Under the pieces are notes generated by a model. The model did no database searches, was not told the origin of the DNA, and saw only the letters and a program-made list of their open reading frames with translations. A DNA stretch of 64,000 bases from JBLWXV01 sp048267245 (GTDB lineage Bacteria; Bdellovibrionota; Bacteriovoracia; Bacteriovoracales; Bacteriovoracaceae), in contig JBLWXV010000001.1 in assembly GCA_048267245.1 (NCBI GenBank), positions 372,001 through 436,000 of the forward strand, in the 5' to 3' direction. The position numbers and the translations under genes were made by a program. Below are positions 1 through 7,920 of this stretch, piece after piece. How positions within the stretch are numbered: the first letter of the stretch is position 1; the number at the start of each line of letters is the position of its first letter.

Positions 1-2
1 TG

Positions 3-200
3 GGCCTTCAGAAGGGGCGCCGGTTTATGTGTGCTAACTTTGGAGGGATTGTAACATCCAAAACCGCAGCAGGTCAGATTCAGTATAAAAACTATGATTG
101 CGTGAAAGAGCAGCAGATGCAGCATTTAGATTGCGTTGAGAGTAAACTCATCATCACAAATAATATGGAATTTAGATGTGCAACTCCCCAAGGACCATGA
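3..200 (+). CDS. C-terminal end of an unrecognised protein (partial)
   Basis: An open frame enters from the left edge and stops at TGA 198-200, giving about 65 residues. Three cysteines are spread through it (around residues 10, 28 and 39), with another near the end, which suits an exported disulfide-containing protein. Its stop overlaps the ATG of the next gene (197-199) in an ATGA arrangement, so the two are probably translationally coupled. The next gene is prepilin-like, so this may be the end of another pilin-like or surface protein. That is inference from position only; no family is recognised. Confidence 0.55.
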   Translation, partial: GLQKGRRFMCANFGGIVTSKTAAGQIQYKNYDCVKEQQMQHLDCVESKLIITNNMEFRCATPQGP

Positions 201-1507
201 TGAAAAGTTGTCGTAATGAGAAAGGGTTTGGCCTAGTACAGGCAATGATGATTGCAGCAGCAGTCTCTGCGCTTTCGTATATCATTATGAATGCTCTCGA
301 CCTCAATAATAGAATTCTTCAGAACGTCTCTACCGCCAAAGTAATTGATGACATTGTAGATGATATTTATAATCGCCTGAAGGACCCTGAGATGTGTGGG
401 GCAGACTACTATGCGTCTAGAAATTTTGACGATGGAGCTGATTACTCTCAGCATTTCAATCCAAGATTATTTGTAAATAATGCGACTCAGTTTCCCTCTC
501 CAACACCAGTGGTGATTTCTGGAACACCTGGGAATATCATCAACGGTCGTTACTTTGGTTATGGCAATTTTTTTATGGATAATACAACCAGCTTTACCAA
601 GGGAACTGCAAATTGGAGAGTTCGAATTCCCTATATTCTAAATCGCAGAGGTATCGATTTCTATCGTTGGACTGACACCGTCAGATATGTGCAACTAGAT
701 AATGGTGGATATATTTATAGCGGCAATGGAAATACCACAGTACTTGATTACGCCGCAGGACCTGCGATACCTGCAACTCCCGCCGATACATACGTCGCTT
801 ATTGGTCGCTTCCGGCTGGCCTTGCGATGGAGGATATTCGAAGTTTTATGGATACGTCGAGTAACGATCCAGAGAAGTACCTCTACGGGAAAAAGGTTCT
901 CATTAAAGATATCTGGTTACAGAACTTCGAGGTAGTTAGCAGTACTGAGGGGAAGGCAGAGCTAGTATTTGTCTTTGTTAAAAATTATGCGCCTAGAGAG
1001 TCTCAATCTGGTGCGGATACAGCAGAGCTTGGCGGACGTCTGACAAGAAGGGTAATTCAACTCAGTATTGATTTATTTAAACGACCTACTGGAACTCGCT
1101 CTCCACCACCGGTCGGTACAACCCCAACTCCGGTGACGGATACACGCATTCAAAAATGTTTTGCAGATAAGAATAATTTTATCCGTGAGATTTCAAAGCA
1201 CTATTGTGAAGAAAATGGTGGCTCATACGTTGATGGAGAGTGCCGAGGCTTTGATGAAGCACTCTTGAAAAGTATTCGCTATAAAATTTGCGGCGATATG
1301 TATGGTCGAACAGCAGGACTGCCTAGGCTATGGAAGCCTGATCCAGCAGTCTCTACATCAGGTAACTGTTTGTTTCCTGTGTGTAAGTACGGTATCCGTG
1401 GCTTTGACTCATACGGTGTCCCGCTCTGTCTATGTAACCTCGAAAAAGGTGACGCAGGAGTAGCCACGAAGGCAACGAATGGATCTGGATTTGCTGTCTG
1501 CCCGTAA
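197..1507 (+). CDS. Prepilin-like (type IV pilin/pseudopilin N-terminus) secreted protein
   Basis: The protein begins with a short charged leader, then KG|FGLVQAMM and a hydrophobic stretch of about 20 residues, the pattern recognised by prepilin peptidase PilD. After cleavage at G10 the mature protein would start with Phe, but position +5 is Gln instead of the usual Glu. The body is large for a pilin (436 aa in all) with a Pro/Thr-rich linker near residues 300-315 and a cysteine-rich C-terminal part, which suggests a minor pilin or tip adhesin. I place the start at 197, overlapping the upstream stop as ATGA; an in-frame ATG at 176 would add seven residues before the leader. The 3' end overlaps the next gene by 29 bases. 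Function is inferred from the N-terminus only. Confidence 0.65.
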   Translation: MMKSCRNEKGFGLVQAMMIAAAVSALSYIIMNALDLNNRILQNVSTAKVIDDIVDDIYNRLKDPEMCGADYYASRNFDDGADYSQHFNPRLFVNNATQFPSPTPVVISGTPGNIINGRYFGYGNFFMDNTTSFTKGTANWRVRIPYILNRRGIDFYRWTDTVRYVQLDNGGYIYSGNGNTTVLDYAAGPAIPATPADTYVAYWSLPAGLAMEDIRSFMDTSSNDPEKYLYGKKVLIKDIWLQNFEVVSSTEGKAELVFVFVKNYAPRESQSGADTAELGGRLTRRVIQLSIDLFKRPTGTRSPPPVGTTPTPVTDTRIQKCFADKNNFIREISKHYCEENGGSYVDGECRGFDEALLKSIRYKICGDMYGRTAGLPRLWKPDPAVSTSGNCLFPVCKYGIRGFDSYGVPLCLCNLEKGDAGVATKATNGSGFAVCP

Positions 1508-2954
1508 GAAAGGACTGCTGATATTTTTGGTCTCCTTTGTTGTCGTGACCATTATAAATTTAGCAGTACTTAAATCTGGCCCATTTTGGGACGACTACGT
1601 CTTCATCTTTTCAAATAAAGGTGTTGTTGATGTACCCAACCCTTGGGTCTATTGGATAAAGGGCTCTGGTCACGAGCGAATTTGGTCGCTGGGCTACTCA
1701 CAGTTTTGGATTCTATTTAATATTTTTGAGCAGAGTTTTTGGGCCTATAAAATGGTCTCACTCTTCTTTCATAGTGCAAGCGGGTACATTCTCTATCTTA
1801 TCATTTCAAGACTTGGTTTTAAGTACGCTGCCTACGGCTCTCTCATCTTTCTATTTCATCCATTTCATGTTGAAACCCTTTCATGGATCTTTCAGCTCAA
1901 TAGCATTATGGGGTTGTTCTGGGCATTACTGGCCAGTTGGTATTTGCTCAATTTTATCGACAAGCTAAACCAGAGAGAGAGGGTTAAAAGCATGGTGGCA
2001 AGCTTGCTTGTGGCCCTGTTCTTTTATTTTTTGTCCATAAAGACTAAGCCGGTGGCAGTGTTAATACCTTTTTGCATGCTTCTTCGACTCAACCTTGGGG
2101 ATTTGAAGAGCCACTGGCCAAAAATTGTAGGCGCACTAGCTTTGCTTCTTGTCTTGGGAGGGACGATTGCTTATATGTCGAATAATGCGATTACTGAATC
2201 GACTTATGAAAATTCAATCCGCAAGACATATTTCTTCGATGAGCTCTTTGGTAGGGTGAATTTTGGCCCAAGCGTGACCTCCATTGATGGAACCTTCGCC
2301 TATCATACCTTTTGGGGCAAGGTTGCGCTGAAGCTTCATCTCATCTCTCGCAACTTTAGCTTCTACTTTTTTAAATTCCTCTTTCCTGTAAAGCTTCTTT
2401 TTATCTACCCTAAGTGGCCATTAATATCTGGGGTAGGTGTTCTCACTTTTATGTTCTTGATGATGACGGGAGTGCTCTTTCTCTATCTGTTTTTCAGATT
2501 AGAAAAACGAGAGAGACTTATTCCATTAGCATTAGTGATTGCTGGATTTGCTCCAATATCAGGAGTGCTCTATATCCCATATATGAAATATTCTTATGTC
2601 GCCGATCACTGGGCTTACGTGATGACTGCAGGTATGGCGTGGCTATTAGTTCAACTCTTGGAAGAAGCTCAAAGAGTCTTGCCGAAATCGGTCGATATTC
2701 GCGCCATTTGTTTGATTTTTGTTTTGGGATTTGCAATAGCTCAGAGCAGTTACGGCCGAATCTTTAATAACACCACCGAAATGCTTGAGCGAAATATCAC
2801 CTTCGCCCCAGACTCGGCCTTTCCCTATCAGTATCTCGCTAGACTCTATATCGAGCAGAGTATGTTCTACGAAGCGGGAGTAGTGATAGAGAAGGGACTA
2901 AGGTCTGTGCCCAATGATGAGTTTCTCTTGAAACTAAAAAGTGAACTTCCCTAG
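1479..2954 (+). CDS. TMTC-like GT-C fold membrane glycosyltransferase with C-terminal TPR-like helices
   Basis: A 491-residue protein with about ten hydrophobic segments. A WDD motif (residues 37-39) follows the first membrane helix, where GT-C lipid-dependent glycosyltransferases carry their catalytic acid, and HPFHVE (127-132) resembles the HP-x-H-x-E motif of TMTC-type O-mannosyltransferases and their bacterial relatives. The last 50 or so residues look like one or two tetratricopeptide helices. It probably transfers a sugar from a polyprenyl-phosphate donor to a protein or lipid on the periplasmic side; donor and acceptor are unknown. It starts inside the end of the prepilin-like gene, so glycosylation of that surface protein is an attractive guess. 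Its stop directly abuts the stop of the convergent gene. Confidence 0.6.
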   Translation: MDLDLLSARKKGLLIFLVSFVVVTIINLAVLKSGPFWDDYVFIFSNKGVVDVPNPWVYWIKGSGHERIWSLGYSQFWILFNIFEQSFWAYKMVSLFFHSASGYILYLIISRLGFKYAAYGSLIFLFHPFHVETLSWIFQLNSIMGLFWALLASWYLLNFIDKLNQRERVKSMVASLLVALFFYFLSIKTKPVAVLIPFCMLLRLNLGDLKSHWPKIVGALALLLVLGGTIAYMSNNAITESTYENSIRKTYFFDELFGRVNFGPSVTSIDGTFAYHTFWGKVALKLHLISRNFSFYFFKFLFPVKLLFIYPKWPLISGVGVLTFMFLMMTGVLFLYLFFRLEKRERLIPLALVIAGFAPISGVLYIPYMKYSYVADHWAYVMTAGMAWLLVQLLEEAQRVLPKSVDIRAICLIFVLGFAIAQSSYGRIFNNTTEMLERNITFAPDSAFPYQYLARLYIEQSMFYEAGVVIEKGLRSVPNDEFLLKLKSELP

Positions 2955-3377
2955 TTAGCGCGCAACCACTCTGGTCGTTAATTTACTGTGACAAGTAATC
3001 TTTCCATTTTCATCGCTGAGAACAATTTCCCAAAGATGGCTCGTGCGCCCAATGTGAATTGGTCTTACTGTCGCGCTGACATTGCCTGAAGTGGCCGGTC
3101 GCAGGTGATTGGCCTCGATGACCTGGCCCACGGCATATTCCTTCGAGTTATCAATACAAAGATTGGAGGCCACACTTCCGAGCGTCTCGGCGAGCACGCA
3201 GGAAGCCCCACCGTGAAGTAGGCCATAGGGCTGCTTATTCGTCGCTCTCACTGGCATCGTGGCCACAAGATAATCCGTACCAACTTCTGTGAAGACGATG
3301 CCCATATGCTCAGAGAGGGTGCCTCTAGAGGTATTGTTGAGATCGTCGAGGCTTGGGGCCGTCTTCCAAAGTGACAT
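2955..3377 (-). CDS. PaaI/YdiI-type hotdog-fold acyl-CoA thioesterase
   Basis: A 140-residue single hotdog domain. HGGAS (55-59) and a Glu six residues later in VLAETLGS match the active-site segment of YdiI/MenI and EntH thioesterases. These hydrolyse aryl- or acyl-CoA esters; YdiI/MenI acts on 1,4-dihydroxy-2-naphthoyl-CoA in menaquinone synthesis, but members are promiscuous and the substrate cannot be read from sequence. A clear CAGGAGAAA site precedes the ATG. It is monocistronic, convergent with the gene on its left and divergent from lpxC. Confidence 0.8.
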   Translation of the reverse strand: MSLWKTAPSLDDLNNTSRGTLSEHMGIVFTEVGTDYLVATMPVRATNKQPYGLLHGGASCVLAETLGSVASNLCIDNSKEYAVGQVIEANHLRPATSGNVSATVRPIHIGRTSHLWEIVLSDENGKITCHSKLTTRVVAR

Positions 3378-3497
3378 CGTGGGTTTCTCCTGTTCAAGAT
3401 TTAGTCATTTTGACTTGATCTAGACGAATCGTCCAAGTAAAAACAATGTGTTAAGCTATAGTCTTGGCCCCAAATGTGCTGAGTAGAAGGGCAGCTC

Positions 3498-3520
3498 TTT
3501 GTGAGTAAAAAACTCACAAA
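3498..3520. repeat. Perfect 9-bp inverted repeat with A5 loop
   Basis: TTTGTGAGT (3498-3506) and ACTCACAAA (3512-3520) are perfect complements around AAAAA. No T-run follows on either strand, so it is not an obvious terminator. Lying between divergent promoters it could be an operator, or a 5'-leader hairpin for either gene. Confidence 0.6.
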
Positions 3521-3591
3521 TTCAAAAACTTGCCTCGCCCCTTGCCGAGTTTTCTGATAGGTAACCCCTTTAAAAGGCAACTTCTGCACAC

Positions 3592-3620
3592 TAAAACTTA
3601 GTTAAATGTTTGTTTATACT
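3592..3620 (+). promoter_or_regulatory. Candidate lpxC promoter
   Basis: TATACT (3615-3620) is a good -10 hexamer. The -35 region 17 bases upstream (TAAAAC) is poor, so activation may be needed. The implied leader is roughly 75-80 bases before the lpxC ATG. Confidence 0.35.
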
Positions 3621-3705
3621 AGTCTTGTGTGTTGCAACTAAGAGGGAACAAAAGTACAATGCGATACTAGCGCACTAGTGTTCGCACGGCTTTAAAGGAT
3701 TGTAG

Positions 3706-4626
3706 ATGTTATTTCAGCGCACCCTAGCTAAGAAAGTAACTGTTACGGGGATTGGTATTCACTCCGGTCGCAAAGTAACGATGACGCTTCATCCAGCAGG
3801 CGCGGATTTTGGTGTGCAATTTAAACGCGTCGACATTCCTGGTGCTCCCGTTCTTGAAGCTAAGGCCCACACTGTTGGCGCCACCGAAAATAATACGACA
3901 ATTGGCGCCGGCCAAAATGCAGTCCACACTGTTGAGCACTTGCTCTCTGTTCTCTATGGACTTGGTATTAACAATGTTCTTTGTGAGATCGATGGCCCAG
4001 AAGTTCCAATTATGGACGGCTCTGGCGCATCTTTCGTTTTTCTCTTGAAAGAAACTGGTATTGCTACGCTTAGCAAGTCTAAGAAATTTATGGTTGTACT
4101 CGAGCCCGTAGAGGTAAGAGTGGATGACAAGTGGGCGCGCATCGAGCCGAGCTCTCGTCTCATTATCGATTCCACGATCGTCTTTGCACACTCTTTGATT
4201 CGCAATCAACACAAAGTCTTTGAGTTCTCATGTGAGAATTACATAAAAGAAGTCAGTCGAGCGCGCACCTTTGGAATGCTTCGCGATGTGGACATGCTCA
4301 AGCGCAAGGGCCTCATTCGCGGTGGTTCACTCGATAACGCCATTGTTCTCGATGAATTTAAAGTAATGAATCCTGAGGGTCTTCGCTTCAAGGACGAGTT
4401 CGTGCGCCACAAGATTCTCGATACTATTGGAGATATTAGCCTTCTAGGCTATGAGGTTGCCGGTAAGGTGACGACTTATAAGTCTGGCCACAATCTCCAC
4501 AACCTCCTTTGCCGCAAGCTTCTCGACACTCCAAGTGCCTACGAGATTGTTTCTGCCTCATCGCTTCAGAAAGAAACTGTGGAAGCCTTCGAGCTCCCTC
4601 GTGCCTTGTCACCGGCGTTTCACTAG
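3706..4626 (+). CDS. lpxC: UDP-3-O-acyl-N-acetylglucosamine deacetylase
   Basis: Zinc-dependent deacetylase for the committed step of lipid A synthesis, acting in the cytosol on UDP-3-O-acyl-GlcNAc. The 306-residue length is typical. The family metal ligands are visible as H78 (in TVEHLL), H235 and D239 (in RHKILDTIGD), with the neighbouring E77 and the catalytic H262 (in KSGHN) also present. The first domain opens with the usual GIGIHSG motif. Its presence shows an LPS-bearing outer membrane. The start is fixed by AAAGGA six bases upstream. It is followed 83 bases later by proS; the gap holds stem-loops and no clear terminator. Confidence 0.97.
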   Translation: MLFQRTLAKKVTVTGIGIHSGRKVTMTLHPAGADFGVQFKRVDIPGAPVLEAKAHTVGATENNTTIGAGQNAVHTVEHLLSVLYGLGINNVLCEIDGPEVPIMDGSGASFVFLLKETGIATLSKSKKFMVVLEPVEVRVDDKWARIEPSSRLIIDSTIVFAHSLIRNQHKVFEFSCENYIKEVSRARTFGMLRDVDMLKRKGLIRGGSLDNAIVLDEFKVMNPEGLRFKDEFVRHKILDTIGDISLLGYEVAGKVTTYKSGHNLHNLLCRKLLDTPSAYEIVSASSLQKETVEAFELPRALSPAFH

Positions 4627-4659
4627 AATTATTTACTAACATTATTTTTTCTGTCACAT

Positions 4660-4697
4660 TTCCCGTAAGCATACGGGAAGTGGACTCCCGTTAAAGT
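4660..4697 (+). promoter_or_regulatory. Competing hairpins between lpxC and proS
   Basis: TTCCCGTA (4660-4667) pairs with TACGGGAA (4672-4679) over an AGCA loop. The second arm can instead pair with ACTCCCGT downstream (about 4685-4692), so two stem-loops sharing one strand are mutually exclusive. Neither has a U-run, so any effect would be on translation or RNA stability. No known riboswitch or T-box is recognised. Confidence 0.4.
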
Positions 4698-4709
4698 CAG
4701 GATATCGAT

Positions 4710-6437
4710 ATGAAACTCTCTAAAAGCTTTTGGCAAACCTATAAAGACGCTCCTGCGGACGCGGTCGTGCCTTCGCACGTCCTAATGATGCGCGCGGGAC
4801 TTATTCAAAAAGTTGGAGCCGGTCTCTATAACTACTTGCCCTTTGGCTATCGCACGATTCGCAAGATTGAACAGATTGTGCGCGAAGAGATGAATCGCAT
4901 TGATGGGCAAGAGGTTCTCATGACTGTGGTCACGCCGGGCGAGCTTTGGCAGGAATCAGGTCGCTGGGACAAAATGGGCGGCGAGATGCTCACTTTTAAA
5001 GATAAGCGCGATGCCGATCTCTGTATAAGTCCAACTAATGAAGAGACAGTCACCGATGTCTTTAGAAAGACGATTAAGAGTTATAAGAACCTTCCCCTTA
5101 GTTTGTATCAAATCAATACTAAGTTTCGCGATGAGATCAGACCGCGCTTTGGCCTTATGCGCGCGCGCGAATTTACCATGAAGGATGCGTATTCATTTCA
5201 CATTGATAAGCCATGTCTCGACCAGGGCTATGAGGCTTACTATGGCGCTTACGAAGCCGTTTTTAAAAGAGTAGGGCTAGAGTTCTTCGCCGTTGAAGCA
5301 GACGCCGGGAATATGGGCTCCAGTGACTCTAAAACCCACGAGTTCCAAGTGGTCGCCGACACCGGAGAAGATGCTTTGATCTACTGCCGCGAAACGGGTT
5401 ACGCCGCCAATATCGAAAAGGCGCAAACTAAGCGCGCCGATCTCACGATCAACAAGTCTGGGGCAAGCGTTTCTGAAGTAGAAACACCGGCCAAGGGAAC
5501 TATCGAAGAAGTTTGTGACTTTCTAAAAGCTCCCCAGTGTGAATCATTAAAATCTCTCGTCTACAAAGCGATTTATGGCGAGAAGGAAGCCTTCTACTTA
5601 ATATTGCTGCTCGGAGATGATTCGCTCAACGAAGTAAAGCTTAAGAACGCCCTGGGCGCCGATCACATTCTCGCGGCAACTGACAATGAGCTCTCTTCAC
5701 AAGGTTTTGTGAAAGGCTTTATTGGGCCAGTTAATCTCACAGCGAAAGTCACCGTACTCCTCGACAGTGATGTGAGCGAGGAAGGTCACTTTATCGTTGG
5801 GGCCAATAAGAAAGATTATCACCTGACAGGAGTGAAGCCAGGTCGCGATTTTACTGGTTATAAAACCCTGGATCTGCGCATGGCCAAAGAGGGTGACAAG
5901 ACCCTCGATGGCAAGGGCACTGTTGAAGTGAAACGAGGTATTGAAGTTGGTCACATCTTCCAACTTGGCAATAAGTACACCAAGGCGCTTGGCGTGACTG
6001 TGCTCGATAATAATGGCAAGGCCGTCAATCCATTGATGGGCTGCTATGGAATTGGTGTGACACGCGTGATGGCCGCTGCCATTGAACAAAATCATGATGA
6101 GGGCGGGATCATCTGGCCAAAGGCCATCGCCCCTTACGACATTTACTTTGCGTTGATTGCAAAGTCAGAAAAGTACAATCAATTTGGTGAAGAGATCTAT
6201 GGGGAGCTCAAAGCTGCGGGTTTTGACGTTCTCTTTGACGACCGCAACGCCGGGCCTGGCTTTAAATTTAAAGACAGTGACCTACTTGGCTTGCCGCTAC
6301 GAGTGGTGCTGGGAGAGCGCGATTACGAACAGAATCAGACATTTGAAATTGTCGTTCGCGCCACCAATGAAAAGCATATTGTTAAGCGTGACGAACTTGT
6401 CTCAACACTTAAAAAACTCTGGGAAGAATGTCGATGA
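4710..6437 (+). CDS. proS: Prolyl-tRNA synthetase
   Basis: Class II aminoacyl-tRNA synthetase that attaches proline to tRNA-Pro. The 575-residue length and the domain between motifs 2 and 3 (roughly residues 230-390) mark the bacterial ProS form, whose insertion domain deacylates Ala-tRNA-Pro. The N-terminal core contains LYNYLPFGYR and a FRDEIRPRFGLMRAREF motif-2 region; motif 3 is GCYGIGVTRVM near residue 448. The C-terminal part is the anticodon-binding fold. Shine-Dalgarno-like AGGAT precedes the ATG. The stop TGA overlaps the ATG of the downstream methyltransferase gene, implying coupled translation. Confidence 0.97.
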   Translation: MKLSKSFWQTYKDAPADAVVPSHVLMMRAGLIQKVGAGLYNYLPFGYRTIRKIEQIVREEMNRIDGQEVLMTVVTPGELWQESGRWDKMGGEMLTFKDKRDADLCISPTNEETVTDVFRKTIKSYKNLPLSLYQINTKFRDEIRPRFGLMRAREFTMKDAYSFHIDKPCLDQGYEAYYGAYEAVFKRVGLEFFAVEADAGNMGSSDSKTHEFQVVADTGEDALIYCRETGYAANIEKAQTKRADLTINKSGASVSEVETPAKGTIEEVCDFLKAPQCESLKSLVYKAIYGEKEAFYLILLLGDDSLNEVKLKNALGADHILAATDNELSSQGFVKGFIGPVNLTAKVTVLLDSDVSEEGHFIVGANKKDYHLTGVKPGRDFTGYKTLDLRMAKEGDKTLDGKGTVEVKRGIEVGHIFQLGNKYTKALGVTVLDNNGKAVNPLMGCYGIGVTRVMAAAIEQNHDEGGIIWPKAIAPYDIYFALIAKSEKYNQFGEEIYGELKAAGFDVLFDDRNAGPGFKFKDSDLLGLPLRVVLGERDYEQNQTFEIVVRATNEKHIVKRDELVSTLKKLWEECR

Positions 6438-7201
6438 GCCAGCAGGTAATCATAGGTCTTCACTCTATTGCTGAGGCCATTCGCAATCCCAAGCGCGAGC
6501 TAATTGAGCTCGTTGCTAGTGAAGATGGACTGAAAGAACTTCGCGAGAAAGAGTCATTAAATAAAGAGGCGCTCTCAAAAGTAAAGGTGACAGTCGTTCA
6601 CCCGCATAAAGTTCAGGAGCTCGCCAAGGGAATCATTGAAGAAAATGGCTTTCACTACTCTCGAATTCCCTCTGGTTGCTTTTTAATTACTAAGGCACTG
6701 GAGCAAATGGATCTCGCCGATCTCTATGAACTTATTGAAAGAAAACCGGATCTTAGACTTCTTGCCCTAGACCAAGTGACCGACGCCCACAACGGAGCCG
6801 CAATTCTTAGGACTGCAAGTTTCTATGGCGTGGACGCTGTGATTTTCTCTAGCAAAGGCAACTTTGGTGAGAGCCCCTCTTTTACTAGAATTGCCAGTGG
6901 CGCGCTCGAATATGTTCCTCTGGTTCGCTGTGGATCACTGCCTCAAGCCCTAAAGAAAATTAGCGAGAGAGGCATCACGCTCATTGGTCTCTCTGAGCAC
7001 GCGACTCGCTCGGTGAGTGAGATGTTTGACTCTCAGCTGCGCTATTGCCTAGTTCTCGGTGCAGAGGATATTGGCCTTTCAAACGCTGTAAAGCGCCTTG
7101 TAACTGAGACGTTTGCACTGCGGGCACGTGGCCAAACAAAATCTCTCAACGTTAGTGTTGCCGCTTCGATTGCGATGGAAATGGTTTTTGGACAAGGGTA
7201 G
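6434..7201 (+). CDS. SpoU/TrmH-family RNA 2'-O-ribose methyltransferase (RlmB-like)
   Basis: SAM-dependent methyltransferase with the SPOUT knot. The C-terminal half carries the SpoU motifs: DAHNGAAILRTA, LVLGAEDIGLS and SLNVSVAASIAM. The N-terminal about 80 residues look like the small L30e-like substrate-binding domain of RlmB, which methylates G2251 of 23S rRNA; TrmH-type tRNA targets cannot be excluded. I prefer ATG 6434, which overlaps the proS stop and lies seven bases after GGGAAG (6421-6426), over ATG 6428, which sits on top of that site. It is the last protein gene before the tRNA cluster. Confidence 0.87.
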   Translation: MSQQVIIGLHSIAEAIRNPKRELIELVASEDGLKELREKESLNKEALSKVKVTVVHPHKVQELAKGIIEENGFHYSRIPSGCFLITKALEQMDLADLYELIERKPDLRLLALDQVTDAHNGAAILRTASFYGVDAVIFSSKGNFGESPSFTRIASGALEYVPLVRCGSLPQALKKISERGITLIGLSEHATRSVSEMFDSQLRYCLVLGAEDIGLSNAVKRLVTETFALRARGQTKSLNVSVAASIAMEMVFGQG

Positions 7202-7235
7202 TCATCCTAAAAATGACGAATTATTAAGAAATTCC

Positions 7236-7264
7236 TTGATTTTAAAACCAGACCCTATTATAAA
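7236..7264 (+). promoter_or_regulatory. Promoter of the tRNA cluster
   Basis: TTGATT (7236-7241), a 17-base spacer and TATAAA (7259-7264) lie about 28 bases before the first tRNA. A CG-containing discriminator follows, as in growth-rate-controlled stable-RNA promoters. Confidence 0.6.
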
Positions 7265-7291
7265 TTCTCGTCTCGGCAAGTTTTTAATAGT

Positions 7292-7367
7292 GCTGGTTTA
7301 GCTCAGTTGGTAGAGCATCGGTTTTGTAAACCGAGGGTCGTAGGTTCAAATCCTATAACCAGCTCCA
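7292..7367 (+). tRNA. tRNA-Thr (anticodon UGU)
   Basis: A 76-base cloverleaf. The acceptor arms GCTGGTT/AACCAGC pair fully, the anticodon stem TCGGT/ACCGA frames the loop TTTGTAA (anticodon TGT), and GGTTCAAATCC forms the T arm. CCA is encoded. It reads ACA and wobble-related threonine codons and is the first of four closely spaced tRNAs leading into tuf. Confidence 0.97.
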
Positions 7368-7397
7368 TTCTTTTCTTAATGTCGAGTAATTTGCTGA

Positions 7398-7483
7398 GGC
7401 GAGTTTGCCGAGTGGCCAAAGGCGGCAGACTGTAAATCTGTTGGGTTACCCCTTCGGTGGTTCGAATCCACCACTCGCCACCA
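7398..7483 (+). tRNA. tRNA-Tyr (anticodon GUA)
   Basis: An 86-base class II tRNA with a long variable arm. Acceptor GGCGAGT/ACTCGCC, anticodon stem GCAGA/TCTGT with loop CTGTAAA (anticodon GTA), T arm GGTTCGAATCC, and encoded CCA. Thirty bases separate it from the upstream tRNA-Thr. Confidence 0.97.
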
Positions 7484-7500
7484 GTTCAATTAGATAGTAT

Positions 7501-7576
7501 GCGGGTGTAGCTCAGTTGGTAGAGTGCCAGCCTTCCAAGCTGGATGTCGCGCGTTCGAATCGCGTCGCCCGCTCCA
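7501..7576 (+). tRNA. tRNA-Gly (anticodon UCC)
   Basis: A 76-base cloverleaf with acceptor GCGGGTG/CGCCCGC (one G-U pair), anticodon stem CCAGC/GCTGG around CTTCCAA (anticodon TCC), a T arm with GTTCGAATC, and encoded CCA. It decodes GGA/GGG. Confidence 0.97.
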
Positions 7577-7603
7577 TCTTCCCTCTAGGGAATCTCTCAA
7601 TAA

Positions 7604-7678
<75 letters not shown>

Positions 7679-7818
7679 TTACTCATCATCAAATTTGTTT
7701 TTATTCACTCGTGTAAATTCGTTTCGTCATTCGTACAATTTGATTGCGGGCATAATAAAAAAATTCAAAAAAACCTCGAAAAAGATGCTTTTGTCGCACA
7801 AAAGGCCACATTTTCCGC

Positions 7819-7848
7819 TTGTCAGTTGTGACTAAGTTAAAGCATACT
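7819..7848 (+). promoter_or_regulatory. Candidate tuf promoter
   Basis: TTGTCA (7819-7824), an 18-base spacer and CATACT (7843-7848) lie in the 242-base gap between the last tRNA and tuf. The rest of this gap is A/T-rich and shows no gene and no strong terminator, so readthrough from the tRNA promoter is also possible. Confidence 0.45.
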
Positions 7849-7920
7849 GTGCACCAACCTACGCATTGATAGTACATAGCGATAGAATCCGATTGATAAA
7901 AGTCTTAAGGAGGCTGCCTC

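Larger units (their letters stand above)
3378..3705. other. Divergent intergenic region between the thioesterase gene and lpxC
   Basis: This 328-base stretch carries no convincing gene. It holds the thioesterase ribosome-binding site at its left end, a perfect 9-bp inverted repeat at 3498-3520, a probable lpxC -10 box (TATACT, 3615-3620) and the lpxC Shine-Dalgarno (AAAGGA, 3694-3699). A 62-codon minus-strand frame across it has no good start context and no recognisable protein. Confidence 0.7.

Noticed and set aside
3401..3589. 62-codon minus-strand frame in the thioesterase-lpxC gap
   Set aside because: No start context, no domain, and it overlaps the palindrome and likely promoter elements.
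3724..4212. Minus-strand frame of 162 codons inside lpxC
   Set aside because: It is antisense to a gene with all catalytic residues intact. No ribosome-binding site or family signature is seen.
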